Origin: a virus
DNA length: 23,913 bases
IMG/VR virus record: IMGVR_UViG_3300027973_000218
Span: 1-23,913 of that record
Strand: one strand, 5' to 3'
Shown here: in pieces, positions 1 to 7,314 of the stretch
Position numbering within the stretch: position 1 is the stretch's first letter
Layout of the letters: each line of letters opens with the position of its first letter
Translations under genes and position numbers: made by a program
Notes under the pieces: generated by a model
Databases searched by the model: none
Told to the model about the DNA's origin: nothing
The model's input: only the letters and a program-made list of their open reading frames with translations

Positions 1-389
1 GCTTGCACATTGTTCTGTGCTAATAAATTTTGACCTATGTTGATATCGCTGTTGACTCTCAAATTGCTTTGTATGGCCACTCCTCCTGTCACAATCAAAG
101 CAGCCGCTACCAGTGAAGTGGCAGCAGTTGAATCTGTGATGGATACTGTGGAATTAAAAATGGAATCACCATCCACTGCCAAAGTGTTTTGCAATTCTGT
201 AGAACCTGTGACCAATAAATCTGTAAGAGTGCTGGTGCCTGTGGAGTCAATATCAATCACTGATATACTGTTGGCTGTGATATTGTTGGTGGTAATGTTG
301 TTGGCCACAAGATTGCCTGCAGCATTCACGCTGAATGATGGACTTTGAAAGCCATACAACGATTTTAATGGATTATTAACTACTGGCAT
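1..389 (-). CDS. Tail-fibre-like protein, N-terminal part (cut by window edge)
   Basis: An open frame starts at the ATG at 389 and runs without a stop to base 1 (129 codons), so only the N-terminus is present. The protein is rich in Asn, Thr, Ser and Val and carries short fibre-type beta repeats: SVNAAGNLVANNITTNNITA early on, and IVTGGVAIQSNLRVNSDINI near the edge. The second matches the 'TGGVxIxxNLxV' pattern common in tail fibres of marine T4-like phages. There is no signal peptide or membrane segment. A late-promoter-like GATAAATA lies 20 nt upstream of the start (409-416), so it may form its own transcription unit; no strong Shine-Dalgarno is visible. The likely role is a virion fibre or baseplate-attached structural protein. 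The C-terminal half, where any receptor-binding domain would sit, is outside the window. Confidence 0.75.
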   Translation of the reverse strand, partial: MPVVNNPLKSLYGFQSPSFSVNAAGNLVANNITTNNITANSISVIDIDSTGTSTLTDLLVTGSTELQNTLAVDGDSIFNSTVSITDSTAATSLVAAALIVTGGVAIQSNLRVNSDINIGQNLLAQNNVQ

Positions 390-408
390 AAATGTCTAGT
401 TTTTAGTG

Positions 409-416
409 TATTTATC
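409..416 (-). promoter_or_regulatory. T4-type late promoter-like octamer GATAAATA
   Basis: The minus strand reads GATAAATA followed by CACTAAA, 20 nt before the ATG at 389. It matches the T4 late consensus TATAAATA at 7 of 8 positions. The same 15-nt string GATAAATACACTAAA recurs before the gene starting at 5300. Promoter activity is inferred. Confidence 0.5.
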
Positions 417-433
417 TAAAACCAGCTGCTATT

Positions 434-850
434 TTAACGTGTGATAGGATTAAGAGTTTCGAAATAGGTGGCTTGGAAGATGCATTTAGAACCATAGTAT
501 ATGGTGCTGTCAGCACCTTGTGCAGCAGTGGCTCGTAACTCCACATATGAATCGTTTACAGTGGCAGTAAGGGTGATTAATTCATTGCCAAGATTTCCAC
601 GACCATATATGGTCACTGTGGCAGCGTTTGGTCCACCCACCAGCAAACATCTTATAATTTCTTTGTTGTTGGTATCATAGTCCACCATCATGGTGTACTC
701 AGCAGCTGATACAGATGTGAATTGCCATCTATCTATTAATGTGTCTGTTTGCACACTGGTAAAAGGACCTCCCACTGAAAAATTTAAACCATTTTTTAAC
801 AGTAGAGTATTCTTTACACCCTTGCCAAACAAGTTGTTTACATTGAACAT
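434..850 (-). CDS. Small phage virion-type beta protein (138 aa)
   Basis: A 138-residue protein of predominantly beta character with no signal peptide or membrane segment. The middle part (SAAEYTMMVDYDTNNKEII, then TIYGRGNLGNELITLTATV) and the ending (CIFQATYFETLNPITR) resemble a small domain family that recurs among structural genes of marine T4-like phages, as stand-alone proteins or as fibre C-termini. A structural or fibre-associated role is inferred from this resemblance and the setting; the exact function is unknown. The ATG at 850 follows the stop of the upstream glycosyltransferase by 24 nt. An AAGG about 11 nt before the start may serve as ribosome site, although a promoter-like GGTAAATA overlaps it. 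The next gene downstream is a fibre-like protein. Confidence 0.7.
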   Translation of the reverse strand: MFNVNNLFGKGVKNTLLLKNGLNFSVGGPFTSVQTDTLIDRWQFTSVSAAEYTMMVDYDTNNKEIIRCLLVGGPNAATVTIYGRGNLGNELITLTATVNDSYVELRATAAQGADSTIYYGSKCIFQATYFETLNPITR

Positions 851-855
851 GTGTG

Positions 856-863
856 TATTTACC
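856..863 (-). promoter_or_regulatory. Late promoter-like GGTAAATA, very close to start codon
   Basis: The minus strand reads GGTAAATACACACATG, so the element ends only 5 nt before the ATG at 850. It matches TATAAATA at 6 of 8 positions. With T4 late spacing, transcription would begin at or next to the A of the start codon. It may instead be a chance match overlapping the AAGG ribosome site. Confidence 0.25.
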
Positions 864-874
864 TTAAAATAATT

Positions 875-1825
875 TTATTTTTTATTCTTTTTGTAGCCGT
901 GTTTGATCATGCTGTTGACAGATTGCATAATTCTATTTTCCACTTCTTTGTCCATTTTCATAGCATCTTCATTGGCTCTGTCAGCATATTCATCCATGGT
1001 TATGCGTATAGGACTGTAAATTCTACTGTCTTTGTTCATGTCAATGATATCAAATTTATTATTGTCTGGATAAGAAACATTATTGGGAAATGTTGAACCA
1101 AATACCACTGTGGCTGTTTTGTCAAAAGCATGTGCAAGATGTTGGCCCAAACTGTCACAGCCTAAGAAATGATCACACATTTTTATCACAGCACTCCAAA
1201 TTCTTATATGTATATTCTGAGGCACAGCCACTGGAAAATTTATCTGATGTTTACTAAAATCTATGGGAAATTCTGACATCACCATCACAGCATATTGTTT
1301 GCCCAACTGTCTAATTAGATTGATAATGTTTTCCAATTCAAAACTTCTACCACTCACATCTATAAAACTATCGTTGTCTTTTTTAGATACTCTACCAAAA
1401 GGTTGAAACACTACTATTTTTTCTTTTTTAGTGGTTTCTTTTATTTCTTTGATCATCTGTCTTGCCATGATCAGTTCTTCTTTGGAAAGATAAATTTTGG
1501 GTTTTTCTAATGTGCGTAGTCCTTTGCCATTAATCTCTATGTCATATGCTTGTGCAATATTACATTTTTGATTGTAGTATTCCCAAACCCTGTATGGTTC
1601 AGGAGTTATCAGTTGTCTATCTTTTAAGTATTCATTGAATAGATTCTTGTGCCAAACATCATACGCTCTAAAATGTAATTTAGGATGTCCTTTGTAGAAA
1701 TCAGTGCCACCTTCACACACAATAATAAAATCATCATTGGGATTATCGTTGGCATAATTTTCTAGTGCTGGCACTGAACACAATGTTCTACCTGCTCCTC
1801 CGTTAATAAAAAATGCTTTGTTCAT
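875..1825 (-). CDS. GT9-like glycosyltransferase (heptosyltransferase family), paralogue 2
   Basis: A 316-residue protein with the layout of family GT9 (ADP-heptose:LPS heptosyltransferase-type, GT-B fold). The N-terminus has a glycine motif followed by an 'xxPALE' helix (NGGAGRTLCSVPALENY, about residues 8-24). The C-terminal donor half has DHFLGCDSLGQHLAHAF (Asp224, His229), then VVFGSTFP, equivalent to the GT9 'DSGxxHLA...GxTxP' signature. Length is close to the family norm. It is a clear paralogue of the gene at 3631-4575: they share EPYRVWEYYNQKCN, VFQPFGR, DHFLGCDS and PIRITMDE. It begins 1 nt after the carbamoyltransferase stop, so the genes are almost certainly co-expressed. The sugar donor and acceptor are unknown; transfer to a host-surface glycan or a phage structural protein is inference. 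It could also be a GT9-fold protein with changed activity. Confidence 0.75.
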   Translation of the reverse strand: MNKAFFINGGAGRTLCSVPALENYANDNPNDDFIIVCEGGTDFYKGHPKLHFRAYDVWHKNLFNEYLKDRQLITPEPYRVWEYYNQKCNIAQAYDIEINGKGLRTLEKPKIYLSKEELIMARQMIKEIKETTKKEKIVVFQPFGRVSKKDNDSFIDVSGRSFELENIINLIRQLGKQYAVMVMSEFPIDFSKHQINFPVAVPQNIHIRIWSAVIKMCDHFLGCDSLGQHLAHAFDKTATVVFGSTFPNNVSYPDNNKFDIIDMNKDSRIYSPIRITMDEYADRANEDAMKMDKEVENRIMQSVNSMIKHGYKKNKK

Positions 1826-1826
1826 A

Positions 1827-3641
1827 TTAATTCGGCATGTGTATTAATTTTTTATGCTCGGGCAAGTATAGATATTCAATTTTGGAATTTTCTAGAGTTC
1901 TAAATGCATCATCCAAAGTTTCAACCAAAGGTTCACCACCCAAATTAAATGAAGTATTGAATAATATAGGTATACCTGTTTCATCTTTGAATGTTTTAAT
2001 TAAATCATAATAATGTTTATTTTGTTCTTCAGTAACTGTTTGTATTCTACAAGTGCCATCCACATGAATAATTGCAGGAATTTTTTCTTCAACACCTGGT
2101 TGACAATTCACAGCATACATCATAAACGGAGAATCTTTCATGCCACGCAAATCAAACCATTCATGCACATCATCTTGCAATATAGTTCCAGCAAATGGAC
2201 GGAAGTATTCTCTCTTTTTGACTAGATTAACAAAATCTTTGCCATCTTTGAATGTTGGGTCAAACAATATGGATCTATTGCCCAATGCTCTAGGACCGTT
2301 TTCTGATCTACCTTGGAACATGGCCACTATATTTTTTGATTTTAAAAGTTTTACCACATCTTTGTGTGTGGCATCTGTTATTTTAACATTTTTATTTTCA
2401 CTGATGCTGGCTCTTTTTTCAATGTCTGCCAATGTGTATTCTCTTATAGGACCCAAGTATAATGTGTTATGCACTTTTGGAGTTTTGTCAGCAAATATCT
2501 GATGATAGAACATCAATGCTGCACCCATTGCTGTGCCAGCATCGTTGGAAGTTGGTTCCACATACAGTTCAATTCCTTCTTCTTTCAAATGTTCTAAATA
2601 ATAATAGTTGGCCACACAATTTAATCCATATCCTCCTGACAACACCACTCTCTTATTGTTGCTCATGGACACTGCTTTACGAATTAATTTTAAAACTTGT
2701 TCTTGAGTTTGTGTTTGGCAAGCATAAGCCAAATCTCTACGATTTTGTAATAATGTTACATCATCATGAGATTTTCCTATTTCATCTTCCAGATAATCAA
2801 AAATAAGAGCGTTCACTAACGCTGCACTAGGGTAGGTTGGTACAATTAAATTTCTATTGGACAAAGGTGATTTTCCTTCAGTTTCAAATAATTGCGGAAT
2901 TTTATCATTGGGTTTGCCATAGGGAAATAATCCCATGGTTTTGCCTGCTTCAATTGCTTGGAATCCACAATATTGTGTCACAGCTTCGTATACTTTTACT
3001 ATGCCGGCTCTGTCACTGAATATTGCTTCGTGAGTTTTACCAGCTTCGTCAGTAATGTCCGAAGGAAAATTTTTTAATATTGCACCAATCATAGCATCAC
3101 GAGTGGCATAATGTTTGTACAATGAATGAAAGTTTGAAGGATATGCACAATTTATAATTGATTCCACTTCCCAAACAGTGGTCTGTCCTTGAATATTATT
3201 ATTAATGCCAATGAATGTTCCAGCACCATCTACAATCACCGACACAGCACTTTCCCAACCAGATCTGTAAAAAGCACATGCAGCATGTAATTTGTGATGT
3301 ATGTGACTGAGATCAATCACTTGAGGATGGTTGTGAGGATCAGCTGTTCTATCAATCAATCCCATTTTACGTGCCAGTCCAGTGTACACGTCATCACCTG
3401 TAAAATCCACTTTGCCTGCTGTGTCTTTGAGTTTTTGTGTGTGAGCCACAATCAAATAATCTATTTTGTCAGTGTATTTTAATATTTCCATCATGCTGGC
3501 ATAAGGTCCGCCATCATATTTTTGTCTACTTAATCTTTCTTCTTCTATGGAAAAAACAACGTTGCCATCTTTTAACAAACACACTCCGGCATTGTGTCCT
3601 CTAGCAATGGCAGCAATATAACCTGAAGGCTTACTTGTCAT
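1827..3641 (-). CDS. NodU/CmcH/TobZ-family O-carbamoyltransferase
   Basis: A 604-residue protein with both domains of the carbamoyltransferase family, which makes carbamoyl-adenylate from carbamoyl phosphate and ATP and moves the carbamoyl group to a hydroxyl, usually on a sugar. The Kae1-like N-terminal domain shows GHNAGVCLLKDGNVVFSIEE (about 15-34) followed by ERLSRQK, the metal-site motif HHKLHA (115-120) and VDGAGT (137-142). The C-terminal domain shows ENGPRALGNR (447-456), REYFRPFAGT (477-486), HVDGTCRIQ (near 526) and FNTSFN (561-566). Length matches full-size family members and no key motif is missing, so it should be active. It overlaps the upstream glycosyltransferase by 11 nt (ATGACAAGTAA) and is followed 1 nt later by a second glycosyltransferase. 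This implies carbamoylation of a sugar that the flanking enzymes transfer; the acceptor is unknown. Such genes are known as accessory genes in marine T4-like phages. Confidence 0.9.
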   Translation of the reverse strand: MTSKPSGYIAAIARGHNAGVCLLKDGNVVFSIEEERLSRQKYDGGPYASMMEILKYTDKIDYLIVAHTQKLKDTAGKVDFTGDDVYTGLARKMGLIDRTADPHNHPQVIDLSHIHHKLHAACAFYRSGWESAVSVIVDGAGTFIGINNNIQGQTTVWEVESIINCAYPSNFHSLYKHYATRDAMIGAILKNFPSDITDEAGKTHEAIFSDRAGIVKVYEAVTQYCGFQAIEAGKTMGLFPYGKPNDKIPQLFETEGKSPLSNRNLIVPTYPSAALVNALIFDYLEDEIGKSHDDVTLLQNRRDLAYACQTQTQEQVLKLIRKAVSMSNNKRVVLSGGYGLNCVANYYYLEHLKEEGIELYVEPTSNDAGTAMGAALMFYHQIFADKTPKVHNTLYLGPIREYTLADIEKRASISENKNVKITDATHKDVVKLLKSKNIVAMFQGRSENGPRALGNRSILFDPTFKDGKDFVNLVKKREYFRPFAGTILQDDVHEWFDLRGMKDSPFMMYAVNCQPGVEEKIPAIIHVDGTCRIQTVTEEQNKHYYDLIKTFKDETGIPILFNTSFNLGGEPLVETLDDAFRTLENSKIEYLYLPEHKKLIHMPN

Positions 3642-4575
3642 CTTGATTTCTTCTCATTACTCCGTTGATCACATAGTCTTCAATCTCTTCGTTCATAGAC
3701 ATCAATATTTCATTTTTTCTAGCAATTCTTTCGTCCATGGTGATTCTAATTGGATCATACTCCCTATCTATTTCTCCCATATCCATTATGTTAAAATAGT
3801 CACAATCGGGATAAGTGGTATTGACGGGATAGGTAGGTCCCAATACCACAGTGGAAGTGGTGCCTACTATGTAGGCCAAGTGCTGACCCACACTGTCACA
3901 GCCTAAGAAATGATCAGCTTGTTTGATCAGTGCTGTCCACACTCTTAGATTCAATCCTTCGGGCATGGCCACATCATCTGTGTATTTTTGATCCTTAAGA
4001 TCCATGCCAAATTCTGACATCAGTATCACTGCAAAGTTTTCTTTTTGTAGTTTTCGTATCAAGTTCTTAACATCTTTGTATTCAAAACTGCGTCCAGTTT
4101 TATCCAAAAGAGTTTTATCCATGTGCTCTACGCCTCTGCCAAATGGTTGAAACACAATGGCTTTATCTTTTTTAATTTTTGCTTTGATTTCTTCCATCAA
4201 TTTTTGTCCTTGAGCAGTTTCTTCCTTGCTGAGATGGATGGTGGGTTTGGGCAATGACCTCACTCCTTTGGCGTTGATCAATATATCAAAAGCCTGAGAT
4301 AGATTGCATTTTTGATTGTAATATTCCCAAACTCTATAAGGCTCCAAACTTACTATTTCTCTGGATTGTAATTTAGAATGAAATAAATTTTTATGAAAAA
4401 TATCGTAGGTTTTTTGATCCAGTATGGGATGACCTTTGAGTATGTCCACAGCTCCTTCGCAAATGACTAAAAAATCTTTATCGCCCGATTCTTCTGCGTA
4501 TTTTTCCAGTGCAGGAATAGCACACAAAATTCGGCCAATACCTCCGTTTAAAAAAAATGCTTTGGATCTATTCAT
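3631..4575 (-). CDS. GT9-like glycosyltransferase (heptosyltransferase family), paralogue 1
   Basis: A 314-residue GT9-type protein, first gene of the glycan-modification cassette. Visible elements are the N-terminal NGGIGRILCAIPALEKY (residues 10-26) and, in the donor-binding half, DHFLGCDSVGQHLAYIVG with Asp227 and His232, then TVVLGPTYP, a good match to the GT9 'GPTxP' region. It is a paralogue of the 875-1825 protein, with conserved blocks spread along the whole length. Its stop overlaps the carbamoyltransferase start by 11 nt, which suggests translational coupling. The start at 4575 has no Shine-Dalgarno and sits at the foot of an inverted repeat (4581-4610). The family transfers heptose or related sugars to lipopolysaccharide core in bacteria; what it modifies here is unknown. 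No membrane segment is seen, so it is presumed cytoplasmic. Confidence 0.78.
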   Translation of the reverse strand: MNRSKAFFLNGGIGRILCAIPALEKYAEESGDKDFLVICEGAVDILKGHPILDQKTYDIFHKNLFHSKLQSREIVSLEPYRVWEYYNQKCNLSQAFDILINAKGVRSLPKPTIHLSKEETAQGQKLMEEIKAKIKKDKAIVFQPFGRGVEHMDKTLLDKTGRSFEYKDVKNLIRKLQKENFAVILMSEFGMDLKDQKYTDDVAMPEGLNLRVWTALIKQADHFLGCDSVGQHLAYIVGTTSTVVLGPTYPVNTTYPDCDYFNIMDMGEIDREYDPIRITMDERIARKNEILMSMNEEIEDYVINGVMRRNQDDK

Positions 4576-4580
4576 ATATG

Positions 4581-4610
4581 TAATACTGTGCGGGTTTACA
4601 CACAGTATTA
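4581..4610. repeat. 10-bp perfect inverted repeat (hairpin) before the glycosyl cassette
   Basis: TAATACTGTG (4581-4590) is perfectly inverted as CACAGTATTA (4601-4610) around a 10-nt loop. In the minus-strand transcript the stem can extend by 4 pairs after one A-C mismatch, ending right at the ATG at 4575. No T tract follows on the minus strand, so it is not a standard intrinsic terminator. It sits in the largest gap of the window (4576-4646) and could be a processing site, an attenuator, an operator or a translation-masking hairpin. Confidence 0.6.
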
Positions 4611-4612
4611 TA
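4607..4612 (-). promoter_or_regulatory. Possible -10-like TATAAT box
   Basis: The minus strand reads TGATATATAATACTG; TATAAT is a perfect -10 hexamer. No good -35 is found 17 nt upstream (TCACAA). It overlaps one arm of the inverted repeat, so use as a promoter is uncertain. It could give the glycosyl cassette expression separate from the late units. Confidence 0.25.
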
Positions 4613-4646
4613 TATCAACAGTGATTTTGTTGTGAATTATTCTTGA

Positions 4647-5300
4647 CTAGTAAATTGGTACTGTGATTTTGAATGGAATTTTCCAATGCTTGACATTTGC
4701 ATATTTGGTAGGCACATTTCTCAACCAGGTCACATAGGTTTCCAGTTGGGCAATGTCTGCATCAGACAGTGTTTCGTTGCTTTCAATGGCAGCTTCAATT
4801 GCTGTGGCCTGCACAACCAAACTGGCTAAAAAACTTGCTCTGGTCAATGCATGAGTTCTAAATCTAGGTCTTACATATGCTCCGTTTACAAATTTTAAAT
4901 CTATGTTGTAATACTGTTGTGAAATCATTCCTGTGTTGTCGTTCCAAACATATTCAAAAGTTTCATCCACTCCTTCAGCATCTTGAGTTGGCAGTGTTTC
5001 TGTATAATTCTCCACTGGTCCGGTGGTGTACATGCCTGTGAGATAAGCAGCTTCAAATGTGTGTGTTTCTGCATTTAAAATTTGATACATTTTTTCAGCT
5101 TCTTCAATAGCGATGATTGCACTTAGGCCATCCATGGTGTCAGCACCAGCCACATATCTTTCCACTATTTTGGTTTCTTTATCCACACACACTTTTAAAT
5201 ATCTTGGGCCTGTGTAGGTGGCAGGGTATGTTTTATTCTGTGTGGTGGTGTCTAGATATGGCTCATCTGCCAAAGGTATTGTGAAATTTTTGTTTATCAT
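4647..5300 (-). CDS. Putative tail-fibre accessory protein (217 aa), function unknown
   Basis: A 217-residue soluble protein with an acidic middle part (THTFEAAYLTGMY, TQDAEGVDETFEYVW) and a helical C-terminal part (FLASLVVQATAIEAAIESNE, then LETYVTWLRNVPTKYANVKH). The 'LxxYxxWLRNVP...W' ending with a final WKIPF recalls the C-terminal region of phage tail-fibre assembly proteins, and the placement next to candidate adhesin genes fits that. The resemblance is weak and rests on one stretch, so the function is a guess. The start is well supported: AGAGGA lies 9-14 nt before the ATG and a late-promoter-like GATAAATA 27 nt upstream (5327-5334). It could equally be a small baseplate or fibre component. 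Confidence 0.65.
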   Translation of the reverse strand: MINKNFTIPLADEPYLDTTTQNKTYPATYTGPRYLKVCVDKETKIVERYVAGADTMDGLSAIIAIEEAEKMYQILNAETHTFEAAYLTGMYTTGPVENYTETLPTQDAEGVDETFEYVWNDNTGMISQQYYNIDLKFVNGAYVRPRFRTHALTRASFLASLVVQATAIEAAIESNETLSDADIAQLETYVTWLRNVPTKYANVKHWKIPFKITVPIY

Positions 5301-5326
5301 ATTTTATTCCTCTGTGCTATTTAGTG

Positions 5327-5334
5327 TATTTATC
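5327..5334 (-). promoter_or_regulatory. T4-type late promoter-like octamer GATAAATA
   Basis: The minus strand reads GATAAATACACTAAATAG, 27 nt before the ATG at 5300, with AGAGGA as ribosome site in between. It matches TATAAATA at 7 of 8 positions and lies in the intergenic gap after the third Cys-rich gene. Confidence 0.55.
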
Positions 5335-5345
5335 AACATATTATA

Positions 5346-6308
5346 TTAACTTGCTATAAATCTGATACGCATGCCACCCCAGCCGCCTCTGATTCCATGA
5401 TCTCTCACATCTGGACAAGGTTGTGGAGGTAGACCACCTGCGCCTATGGGTAAAAATGGTGAACATCCTTGCATCTCATAACATCCGCAGGATCTGTTTG
5501 ATACCCAACAATAGGAGTTGAAAGTGCCTCTGGTAGGTTGTTTGCTGAGTGCTGCCAGTGATTGTAGATAAGCAGGCAGCTGACTGCCTGACATACCACT
5601 TGTGTTGGCTTGTCCGTCTGATGTTTGAAAACTCACTCTAGCGCCTTTTTCTGCAAACATGTAGGCTGGCAGGGGAGCATGATGATGTGTGTAACAAGGA
5701 CATGTGGGATAGCAACCTAAAAATGATGTACAACCTATGGTGCCGCAGCAGTTGATGTCACCACCGTATGCCAGTGATTCCCAACCACCTGAACAATGAT
5801 TGCACACAATGCCGCAGTTGTCGTTGATGGGTCCAAAACTACAAAATCCGTTGGCTCTGTAGCAACAGAACATGCTGGTACCAGTGCTGCAGAAACTGGT
5901 GCCACCTCGGCCACCTCTGGCACACAAACAACCATTGGAAGTAGTGCTGGTCCAACACACTGTGCTGGGATCACCGCAACCTGAAAAACATAAATCATGA
6001 GCATATCTGGGAAAGCCCACACAGCCACACACAAAGTTGGCAGTGGTCACTGCTATGCTTTTTCTTGAATATCCACCTGCATTGCCGGGCAGTCCTCCAC
6101 CACAACAGCACATACGAGATCCTGATCCACCAGCACCCCATATCTCCACAATGGCACAACCTGTGGCTGGTGGTTTCCAACAGAAGCCGTTGCAGTAATT
6201 GGTGTAGAATGTGCCGGGTGAGAATGCATAGATCACACCCTGTTCAAGGTTGTTCTCAGTCACTGTGTATGTCACTTTTGATGATAATATACTTTTTAAT
6301 CCAGCCAT
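5346..6308 (-). CDS. Cys-rich glycine-rich fibre-type protein, paralogue 3 (320 aa)
   Basis: This is the third of three tandem paralogues. It contains 31 cysteines in 320 residues by hand count. After a variable N-terminus, residues about 54-80 (VEIWGAGGSG, then MCCCGGGLPGNAGGYS; CCC at 67-69) match the opening of the glycine-rich domain seen in many phage tail fibres, which usually reads 'VExWGAGGxGG...GGxGGY'. The chain closes with RDHGIRGGWGGMRIRFIAS, the expected final strand of that domain. Between them lie many Cys motifs (GCLCARGG, MFCCYRANGFC, DNCGIVCNHC, CYPTCPC, CGCYEMQGC). No signal peptide or membrane segment is present. Its start overlaps the previous stop by 1 nt (TAATG), indicating translational coupling. 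A virion adhesin or fibre-tip role is inferred; disulfides or bound metal are possible, but the sequence cannot decide. Confidence 0.72.
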   Translation of the reverse strand: MAGLKSILSSKVTYTVTENNLEQGVIYAFSPGTFYTNYCNGFCWKPPATGCAIVEIWGAGGSGSRMCCCGGGLPGNAGGYSRKSIAVTTANFVCGCVGFPRYAHDLCFSGCGDPSTVCWTSTTSNGCLCARGGRGGTSFCSTGTSMFCCYRANGFCSFGPINDNCGIVCNHCSGGWESLAYGGDINCCGTIGCTSFLGCYPTCPCYTHHHAPLPAYMFAEKGARVSFQTSDGQANTSGMSGSQLPAYLQSLAALSKQPTRGTFNSYCWVSNRSCGCYEMQGCSPFLPIGAGGLPPQPCPDVRDHGIRGGWGGMRIRFIAS

Positions 6309-7309
6309 TAGTTTAACCCCAAATATCCTGTTCCCACGTATTTAATCCTAATTATACCATGTCCACCTCGGTAGGCATGATCTCTCACATCTCCACATGG
6401 ATGTGGTGGTGCTCCTGCATGACCTGGTGGCACAAATGCTATGCAACCATTCATGTTGTAGCAACCGCAATATCTATGACCACCACTCCAACAGGATGTA
6501 TAGTGACCGCCCATGGTGGGATTGCGCGAAGTAAGTCCTAATGTGTGTATGTAACCATACTGAGCGCCACCGCTCCAGTTGTAGGCTCCATTGTCCACAT
6601 CATTGGTGTAGGTGATCCATGCTCCACAGTCTGCATACATCTTGGGTGGTGTTCTGGTGTGATACCAAAATGAACATGGACATGATGGCAAACAGCCAAA
6701 GAAACTCGCACAACTGAATCCAGCTGCCATGTTGCAGGTGCCGCCGTATCCTTGAGCTTCATGCACAGCACAACCTGCGCCTCTGTAGTTGCAAACTATT
6801 CCGCAGTTTTCACCAGCGGTTTTGGTGTTGCAAAATCCGTTGGCTCCAAAGCAGCAATAGGCCGATGGAGTGGTAGAACAATAGCTGTAGCCACCTTGAC
6901 CACCTTCTGCACACATACAACCATTGGTGCCATTGCCCTGCCAGCACACTCCTGTGCTTTCTGATCTGCCTCTGTAACATAAATCGTCTGAGTTACCGCA
7001 GGATAATCCCACGTTGCCTCTGATACAACAGCCTATGGTGACGTTGACTGTTCTTGAAGAATAAGCTCCTGGATTGCCAGGCAATCCAAATCCGCAGCAA
7101 CACATTTTGCCTCCTGATCCACCAGCACCCCATATCTCTATGGTGGCTGTGCCTGTGCCGGGTGATATCCAACACACACCACAACAGAAGTTGGTGCCCA
7201 CTGTGGTGCCTGGAGTGTAGGCCCAAATTCTACCTTCTTCGGTGTTGCTTTCTAAACCGTTCAACTGGAACGACAGTTTGGTTTCTAATAATGATCTCAG
7301 TGTGGCCAT
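6308..7309 (-). CDS. Cys-rich glycine-rich fibre-type protein, paralogue 2 (333 aa)
   Basis: The middle member of the tandem trio, with about 30 cysteines in 333 residues. The conserved frame is IEIWGAGGSGGKMCCCGFG (CCC at 70-72), LPGNPGAYS, GCMCAEGGQGGYSYC, YCCFGANGFC, ENCGIVCNY, CLPSCPC, CGCYNMNGC and the closing VRDHAYRGGHGIIRIKYVG. A short extension (TGYLGLN) follows the point where its sisters end. The section after 'SCPC' (about 220-285: YADCGAWITYTNDV and on) differs most between the three copies, which would suit a variable binding face. AGGA upstream of the ATG at 7309 gives a ribosome site, and only 5 nt separate it from the previous gene. The general scaffold is a phage tail-fibre glycine-rich domain in which many small-residue positions are Cys. 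The receptor is unknown. Confidence 0.72.
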   Translation of the reverse strand: MATLRSLLETKLSFQLNGLESNTEEGRIWAYTPGTTVGTNFCCGVCWISPGTGTATIEIWGAGGSGGKMCCCGFGLPGNPGAYSSRTVNVTIGCCIRGNVGLSCGNSDDLCYRGRSESTGVCWQGNGTNGCMCAEGGQGGYSYCSTTPSAYCCFGANGFCNTKTAGENCGIVCNYRGAGCAVHEAQGYGGTCNMAAGFSCASFFGCLPSCPCSFWYHTRTPPKMYADCGAWITYTNDVDNGAYNWSGGAQYGYIHTLGLTSRNPTMGGHYTSCWSGGHRYCGCYNMNGCIAFVPPGHAGAPPHPCGDVRDHAYRGGHGIIRIKYVGTGYLGLN

Positions 7310-7314
7310 AATGT

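Noticed and set aside
37-348. Plus-strand open frame of 103 codons
   Set aside because: It lies opposite the N-terminal part of a minus-strand fibre gene with typical fibre repeats; its Val/Leu-rich translation is a mirror of that composition.
4581-4610. Inverted repeat as a standard intrinsic terminator of the 217-aa gene
   Set aside because: No T tract follows on the transcribed strand, the stem is not GC-rich, and it sits directly on the next start codon. It is kept as a regulatory hairpin of unknown role.
5735-7226. Additional open frames on both strands within the Cys-rich genes
   Set aside because: They are out-of-frame readings of TGT/TGC- and GGN-rich coding DNA; the three main frames align with each other as paralogues and the others do not.
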